Assembly: GCA_003427395.1 (NCBI GenBank)
Contig: BFEA01000026.1
Location: 4,064,021-4,112,220 of the forward strand
Direction: 5' to 3'
Source of the DNA: Chara braunii
Lineage: Eukaryota > Streptophyta > Charophyceae > Charales > Characeae
DNA: 48,200 bases
Shown: positions 42,356 to 48,200 of the stretch, piece by piece
Position numbering within the stretch: position 1 is the stretch's first letter
Layout: each line of letters starts with the position of its first letter
The notes under the pieces: generated by a model
What the model was told of the DNA's origin: nothing
Databases searched by the model: none
The model's input: the letters and a program-made list of their open reading frames with translations, nothing else
Position numbers and translations under genes: made by a program

Positions 42356-43943
42356 ATGGCACCGCGCGACGCTTCAGGGAAGGCGAAAAGAAACAGCGGA
42401 TCGGGCGACGGTGGGGAGACCCAAAAAGGCAGAGGGCACATACCGAAGTCGAAAAGGCCGCGCTTCGATGACGACAGCTCCGAACATAGTGGGGATTTGC
42501 ACGGCGAGGAAGAGTCGATGGTGAATGCACAAGGGCTGGACGTCGTGAAGCGATTGGGGTTTGGGCGGGATGGGGTGTCGAGGGAGCAGCTGGCCGCTGT
42601 GAAGCAAGGCTTGCTCGGTGGTGTCGCCGTCTCGTTGGCACGAACCCCGAGGTCGGCAGGGATTGTCATGACGGACGCGCGCGCGGCGAGACAAGTTTCG
42701 CCAAAGGTCGTGCACGTGGCGCCACGTCTGCCAATCCCAGCGCAACAGGCGGGGACTTCAGGGGTGGAAAAAACACCGTCCGCGCAAAAGGTCGACACGA
42801 TGACGGGCGGTGGTCGGACGGCGGCGGCGGAAAACACCACTGCGAGCGGAGTCGCGGAGGGTGCGGGAGAATGACGTCCGCCGCGATGATGGGAGGAAGG
42901 ATGCCAGGAGGGGGGGCGATGATGATGACGACCGTCCGGTTTCGGCGATGGTGAAGAAAGGGGTTAAAGAGGATGATCTCGAAGAGAGGTCGAAGTTGTG
43001 GATCGACTGCGACGCATTCTGGGGTCAGGGACCGGGGAAGCCATTGAGGGAGGCGGTAGGCGATTGCACGGACTACTTCGTCGCCATCGCCAACGGGGAT
43101 GCAGGAGCGGAACCGCCTTCAATGCTGGTAATGCCTCCGAATGATGTGCCGCGCTTCAAGATCGACGACCCTGCGCAGCGTGATCCGGCTCTGCGCAGAG
43201 CGCACAACGTGGAGAAAGTGGTGCTGCGTGCCATCCACGGCTGGATCTTCAAATCGTCGTCGAGGTCGACAGGCTTCGCTCGTGCAGAATCGTACGTGAC
43301 AGTGGACTTCGCAACAGACGTTGCGGGAGCAATCTGGCAGGCTTTAGAATGGTCGAGAGTCGTTTCCCCTGCCCTTGTCTACCACACGCTGGCGATGAAG
43401 ATGGACGTGCCTCTGTGGTTCGCTGGAGTGAAAATTGTGGATAGGCCCGAAGACGACGACATGGCGGCGCGGCAGGAGGCGACAATTCTGCGCCTGGCAG
43501 ACTACTGGACAGATGCATTTTGGTGCGGACAATGGGCCGACGGTAGCCGCGTGAAACAGGATAGGTTGACGCGCCTTGCGGATTGTCTTCGAGTTCTGTT
43601 GAGCGCGTGCATGTGGATCATGCGGATGGGCGGTGATGACGACCGCTCACACTACGAGGCATCATTCTACGCATCCATGCTTGCCAAACTGGCACTCATA
43701 GCGGCGGGTTCCTACATCTTCAACTGGCGGCGGCACATCGTTGACAGCGCCAACCTCGTCTTGGATCGTTTGGGGAAGGCCCACCTCACGCTGGGAGATT
43801 ACCCGCATTGCATCCCCGAATGGGCCGATTGCGGGTTGGTTTTCGGTCACAATGCGGCCCTCAAGAATGCAGCGGAAGCAGCAAAACACGGGTGGATCGG
43901 CAGCGGCCCACTGGCGGATGACGATGGCGATGACAAGAATTGA
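42356..43943 (+). pseudogene. Third Harbinger ORF: unrecognised protein (about 520 aa), one frameshift
   Basis: ATG 42356 (MAPRDASGKAKRNSGSGDGG). The first part (to 42874) is basic and disordered with an NLS-like PKSKRPRFDDD. A second frame (readable from ~42860 to TGA 43941-43943) has a DDDDD run, then a Trp-rich, probably folded region: RSKLWIDCDAFWGQGPG, HNVEKVVLRAIHGWIF, ILRLADYWTDAFWCGQW, LLSACMWIMRMGG, IPEWADCGLVFGHN. The overlap implies one indel near 42870. I recognise no family. Being inside the TIRs with its own leader, it is likely an accessory gene of the element. Confidence 0.65.
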
Positions 43944-45022
43944 CACGTGGTTCATCCGCAAGGCCACGGAGGGATGGGGGTGACGATGGGGGGGAATGAT
44001 GGTGGGGATGGGGGGTGTTGTATGGAAGGTGAGATGGCCGGTCGCCGTTCCTGCGCAGCACTCCATGGCGATGGATGGGTACAACCCCTCCATCGCGCTA
44101 CACGTGTTGTCGTTGATGGTCGTGGTTGGAGCGCGCACGACACGTCAGGAATGAAGTAGAAGGCAGGTGGAGTACGTCGTTGCTGTGGTGCGCTTCGAGG
44201 GTGTACAGTTGGACTCGTGTTTTCAAATTCCACGTCAATATTCGTTTGTGGAAGGAATGCATGTAATTGAAGTCTCATTTCGTGTGTGAGAATTGTGTAC
44301 TTGCATGTCCATGATTCGTTGCTGAAAGTTGGTTTTGTTGTCTTTCGTGTGAATGTATCATGTATGGAATGCGTTAATAGCGATTGTTGTGTCCTTCAAA
44401 TCTTTTGCTTCTGCAAGTGGCCCTTCGTCGGATGTGTGTCAAGTCTGCGTCCTTATCATCGCCTGCACCTGCGAAAACGGGAACGACAAAAAAAACAAAC
44501 CAGGACGAGAGAAACGAACCTGGCCATGCACTGTCGCAACGCATTTACTAAAGGTTGAGAAAGAAGTCGGTCGCCGAACGAAAGGAAGAAGCGGAATGCA
44601 CGAAGAAGTCATCACATAGCAATCAAAACAAGCGCAGGAGTCGACGACATCGTTCAATTTGAAATAAAGCAGCGTTGTAAACCACATACTCATAAGCTCG
44701 CCGAGGAGCTGTCAACCACCCCACCCACATCCCCACCACCACCGACATCGTTCAATTCCAAACAAAGTGCACAACCGAACCACTGCCGACATGACGTCGA
44801 ACGACCGCAGAGCCACGTCACTGGGAACCATAGACGAATTGGACAACCACACTACCGTCGACCATAAGAACGAACTCCGAAGAATACCGCCCGCGACCGA
44901 AAACCATCTGCTTCGTCGCGCGCAAAAGCGAATGAGGGCGAACCCTCCTAACTAATCGAAGACGGAAGAACACGACTCGAAGCAAGTGTTATGCGTGTGA
45001 AAGACGAAGGCAGTGCACAGGA
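43944..45022. other. Spacer between third ORF and transposase, no gene called
   Basis: The 3' sides of the two converging units meet here. An AATAAA (near 44661) could end the plus-strand transcript. Short ORFs are not convincing. Confidence 0.5.
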
Positions 45023-46367
45023 TCACAGGTGTTTCATTCGCTCCGCCAGCGCGTCGTGGAGCGCGAGGGCGGGACCGGTGGACATCAACATCGACACTGG
45101 CTGCAGGGGACGATGAATCCCCAGATCCACTCGGCGCCTCACCCCGTTCTCGTCGACCTCCCACAACAAATTCTCGTCGAACTTGACACCGGCATCGAGG
45201 AGGACATTGTGGAGAATGCAGACTGCCGTGAATTGTTGCGGTAGTGTTTCCAGGTTTGTCTTGTGTGTCCGCAGGAAGAGCCTCCACATCCCCTTCAACC
45301 TCCCGAACGCCCTCTCCACAGCCCCTCTTGCGACCTTCTGCTTCGTGTCGAACCTTTCCTCGTCGGGTGCTGATTGATTCCTCCGTACGACACAACTACC
45401 CATTCAGAGGGAGGATACCCGTTGTCTCCCAAGATGTAACCGTTCGTCCTCACCCCCCCGGCAGCGTCACAGGCGGCCCACGAAAAAGCACTCCCTGTTC
45501 CGCGCGCCTCGACAGACTCGACAGTTGGATCACCCTGATGTCGTGGCAGCTCCCCGGATATCCGACGAACACGTCTAGCACGCGCAGATCCAGGTCCACC
45601 ACCACCTGCGCAATGACGGAGAAACGGTGCTTGCGGTCGAAGTAGTTCTCGCCGGGCGCGTTCGTCGGTTTGTCCACGTAGATGTGTGTGCAGTCAACTG
45701 CGCCATGGTAGTTTGGAAAGCCCTTGTCCAGAAACGCCCGCGGCACGACTTGTTTTCGCACCCCCGTCGGCCACGATATCCTGTCACCATACACCCTCAA
45801 CAAAGTGTTTGTCACATCGCGCACGGCCAGAATTCCGGAAGCCCTGCCTATGCCGAAAGATGAGGTGCTGTTGTCGTATGACTCTCCTGTAGCCCACCTG
45901 TACAGCGCATAGGCGACGATCTGCTCCGACGGAAGTGGCTCCCTGTAGAACGTCACCTGTCGTCGCAAGAGAGGTGCACAGGCTTCGCTGATCTCAATGA
46001 AGACTCTCCTCGACATGCGGAGCTTCTCCCGGAAGTAGCCGTCCGTCGGGTCATCGCAGAGCCGCAAATCCTCCCAAGTCCCGCCGGTTCTCCGCCTCAT
46101 CCACCAACGTGGCGTCGTTCGAGGAACCACACCGCACCCTATTGCAAAGCATAGCTGAAGCACTGCCTCAGAAGTGGTAACGCAGTCAGGGGCGTCCAAC
46201 ACCCTCTGCAGCAGAATCCTCTGCCGCCGCCTGGAAAGCGTCACTTTCATGCGCCCAGCCGCCCTCTCAACCTGGAATCGACGGACAACTGCGACAGCAG
46301 CCGCCGCGACAGCTGTCTTCTCCGCACTGGACAGCACAGCGCGACCATCGTGATCGCAGCCCTCCAT
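45023..46367 (-). pseudogene. PIF/Harbinger (HARBI1-type) DDE transposase, two frameshifts
   Basis: The start is set at ATG 46367 because the relic at 28866 begins at the same place (MEG...DGRA). It cuts and joins the element. Helical N-terminal part: TPRWWMRRRTGGTWEDLR, YFREKLRMSRRVF. DDE core: first Asp in GAVDCTHIYVDKP (codon 45693-45695), second in GYPGSCHDIRV (45540-45542), Glu in GAVERAFGRLKGMWR (45314-45316). The frame breaks at a run of seven G (minus strand, about 45456-45462): the next frame reads NGYILGDNGYPP, a family motif. A second shift near 45380-45395 leads to the last segment, ending at 45023 (ALAERMKHL). Both breaks remove activity, unless the G-run is a sequencing error. 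Confidence 0.88.
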
Positions 46368-46940
46368 TCCGCCCTTCGAACAGGAAAAGAAACCTTCCTC
46401 GCCACCCACCTGTGCGCACCTCTCCCACCGCGATTGAAGGCGCCTGCAATCAGGTCAGCAATGCAGCCGTGCTCAACGATGTTCCACACCGATTGGAGCG
46501 TCCGCCCACTGCCGCTGAAGTACGGAACCGCCGCGCCCCTCTGCGTCACGAGCGCAACTACGGGCAGCATACGAAGCGCGGTGCGGCGTCGAACACCCTG
46601 GAGACGTGGCGGTGCGGCGGCACCAAAGTGCGCAATGCCATGGCAGCCGAAACCCTTCGCGACGTGCACTGCCCCCCCTCCTCGCCGACCCGCGTGTGCG
46701 CCGCCACACCATCGCTCCGCATGGCGCAAATTCGAATTTCAAAATTCGAACGGGGCCGTTCCCGTGTTGGCGATTTTTTTTCTTCGCGCCCCGTGACGCA
46801 GTACCGCCGTCCGCCTGCTGGACCTCCACGCCTCCAACACGGACATCCCGAATCGAAAGTCGGACAACACCCTCGCGGCCGTGTATAATGTCATGAAACT
46901 GGCCGCGGGAGGGCCCCGAGGATTCGTCCTCGGGGCGATT
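46368..46940. other. Upstream region of the transposase, no gene called
   Basis: GC-rich. Open frames on both strands continue here but have no Harbinger features and do not match the relic copy upstream of its ATG. Likely promoter and leader of the transposase. Confidence 0.45.
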
Positions 46941-47040
46941 CTCCGAGGACAGGTGGAACGACACCTCAAAAATACGTAAAAAATTTCGAGGATTCGTCCT
47001 CGGAGTTCGAGGACGGCTCGAGGAGTGTCTAACGACGCCC
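46941..47040 (-). repeat. Right subterminal and terminal inverted repeats of Harbinger
   Basis: 46941-46960 pairs with 39115-39134 and 47017-47040 with 39066-39089. Between them, gaggattcgtcctcgga repeats add hairpin potential. TAA follows at 47041-47043. Confidence 0.92.
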
Positions 47041-47390
47041 TAACTTTTGGTTGAGGATTTAGTCTTGCAGATGGTTGAACTTCTGGTTTAACTTTTGGTT
47101 GAGGATTTGGTCTTGCAGACGGTTGAAAGTTGAGCAGTGTTGTGAAGATAGGAAGATAGGGAGACACATTCGCTAGAAGTAGATAGTACAGCAATTAGGA
47201 CTAGATAGAGCGACCTTTTGGATAGAGCCCTGACTGTGGTCGGGATGGGATTGGCCGGAAGTGCCTCTCCCAGCCTGTATGGCTGCAGTGTTTATGTGAA
47301 GGACGCCGGACCCTCTTTCCGGCAATATGAATAAATGACCTTTTCTTTAAAATAAAAAATAAAATAAATGAATAACAATAATAAAAAAAT
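47041..47390 (+). mobile_element. LINE 3' end (resumes after the Harbinger insertion)
   Basis: The text taacttttggttgagga continues the LINE 3' UTR broken at 39065. A 48-bp unit at 47071-47118 repeats the unit that is split by the insertion (39045-39065 plus 47044-47070). Near the end is the hairpin GCCGGA-ccctctt-TCCGGC (47305-47323), then an A-rich tail from about 47356. Confidence 0.85.
47305..47323 (+). promoter_or_regulatory. 3' terminal hairpin of the LINE
   Basis: A perfect 6-bp stem with a 7-nt loop, ~35 nt before the A-rich tail. The same shape with one compensated pair (T-A in place of C-G) occurs in SINE-like units at 30514-30532 and 31162-31180. In several LINE/SINE pairs such a 3' structure is what the reverse transcriptase recognises. 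Confidence 0.6.
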
Positions 47391-47574
47391 CGAAAAAAAG
47401 AAAAGGACAAGTGCTGCTCGTCCAATTCTTTTTTTTTTTCCATTTAAAAGCTATATTCTTCTCTCAATTTCACCTCACACTACCTACCTACCACTACTCC
47501 TAATTGTAGGCATACGGGGAACCCCGTAGCAGCCAGAACCGTGTTCACGAGAGAACATGTGGGGGCTGCTCCCG
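47391..47574. other. Spacer after the LINE tail, no gene seen
   Basis: AT- and CT-rich text with a short run of T at 47429-47439 and a tacctacctacc stretch. Nothing coding is seen. Confidence 0.4.
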
Positions 47575-47768
47575 ACCTGCGGGTGGGCGATACCGGCTAG
47601 GGGACAGCCGGTAGCATCAGGGACCATGCCAACAGGACCAATCCCTGTGCCTCCCCTCAGGTCCCCTCCCCACCTGCAGGTGGGCGATACCGGCTAGGGG
47701 ACAGCCGGTAGCATCAGGGACCATGCCAACAGGACCAATCCCTGTGCCTCCCCTCAGGTCCCCTCCCC
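47575..47768. repeat. 97-bp tandem repeat, two copies
   Basis: Units begin with acctgc-g/a-ggtgggcgata at 47575 and 47672 and are nearly identical (one clear difference). They contain taccggctaggggacagccggta, cut here, an internal inverted repeat (ccggct / agccgg). Recent duplication. Confidence 0.88.
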
Positions 47769-47964
47769 TATGAACATCAGCAGACTCTGCTAAATGCCAA
47801 TTGGGGGATCCAGTGGTCTATCTCTAGGTGGCGGGCGCCAAGCATGCCCATGAAGGTACAATTCTGCTGGGGGTGAGGTCCCCCTGGCAAAGAGAATTGG
47901 ATTTTTTTTTTTTAAACCTGGATGAATTCAAGTTTTGGGTAGAGATGCAGAAAAAATGGGGGGG

Positions 47965-48005
<41 letters not shown>

Positions 48006-48200
48006 ATAGCCGGGGGGCAAGGTTCCCCTGCCAAAGAGGAGTGGATGAAGTGCCCGAATCTGGATGTGTTTTATGTAGAGATGCAGAAAAGGACTTTCTG
48101 CACCGCTCCACATACACGTCCAGATTCAGTCATCAAATCCATTCCTCTTCGCTAGTGGGACCTCCCCCCAGATTTACTCAAACAACCTGTTCGTCCTGTA
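47769..48200. repeat. Retroposon-like end region with A39 run
   Basis: 39 A lie at 47965-48003. A ~145-bp imperfect direct repeat flanks the run: aggtccccctggcaaagag at 47876 and aggttcccctgccaaagag at 48021, each followed by tggat and gtagagatgcagaaaa. It may be two tandem SINE-like copies, the first with a long tail. No gene. Confidence 0.5.

Larger units (their letters stand above)
39066..47040. mobile_element. PIF/Harbinger DNA transposon, 7975 bp, complete ends
   Basis: Perfect 24-bp TIRs (39066-39089 and 47017-47040) start with GGGCGTCGTTAGACAC. A further perfect 20-bp subterminal inverted repeat (39115-39134 and 46941-46960, cgttccacctgtcctcggag) lies inside, and TAA flanks both ends. 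It carries a DDE transposase on minus and two other ORFs on plus, one with a Myb/SANT-like domain, as in other Harbinger elements. It is inserted in the LINE 3' UTR. The transposase has two frameshifts, so this copy is probably not autonomous now. Confidence 0.93.

Noticed and set aside
46247-46729. 160-codon minus ORF upstream of the transposase
   Set aside because: Arg/Gly/Ala-rich text in another frame, overlapping the transposase start; not conserved in the relic copy.

Overview
The window is repeat-dominated eukaryotic nuclear DNA. It holds a degraded Ty3/gypsy-type retroelement, a plant-type L1-like LINE, PIF/Harbinger DNA transposons with a Myb/SANT-like second protein, SINE-like units with poly(A) tails, microsatellites and an N gap. 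I see no rRNA or tRNA gene, no CRISPR array, no bacterial operon and no intact conserved host gene. The mix fits a large green-lineage genome. A charophyte alga such as Chara is my best guess from the style of the Harbinger proteins, but the sequence alone does not prove it.

Layout. (1) 1-204 is an unassigned flank. (2) 205-8169 and 19599-27559 are two copies of one ~7.96 kb direct repeat, about 19.39 kb apart. The outer parts differ by a few percent. The central ~4.1 kb (3733-7850) shows no difference except N calls, many at the same sites in both copies. (3) Between and partly inside these copies, on the minus strand, lie six small ORFs (P1 to P6) followed by gag, protease, RT, RNase H and integrase of the gypsy element (16270 down to 10506). 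P3 to P6 look like one divergent family and P1/P2 a second; I recognise neither. (4) 27560-28400 holds a third copy of a 180-bp module, a GT run, and TCAA arrays around a 309-bp gap. (5) 28402-30410 is a degraded, internally deleted Harbinger copy. (6) 30411-31797 holds SINE-like units ending in poly(A). (7) 32553-39065 plus 47044-47390 is one LINE split by a Harbinger element of 7975 bp (39066-47040) with clear TIRs and a TAA target duplication. (8) 47391-48200 holds a 97-bp tandem repeat and a poly(A) run.

How the parts relate. The Harbinger element inserted into the LINE 3' UTR. Removing it rejoins a 48-bp unit that is tandemly repeated just downstream, which is internal proof of the insertion. 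The LINE 3' end and the SINE-like units share a 19-nt hairpin with a compensated base-pair change, suggesting the SINEs use a LINE of this type. The full Harbinger element encodes a transposase (minus strand), a long ORF with a hydrophobic segment followed by a Myb/SANT-like domain, and a third, unrecognised ORF with no obvious family.

The retroelement genes are broken mainly by in-frame stop codons in otherwise continuous frames: LINE ORF2 has six internal stops and no frameshift over 4.2 kb, and gypsy pol from RT to the end has at least six. This fits transition mutation (C to T or G to A) of silenced copies.
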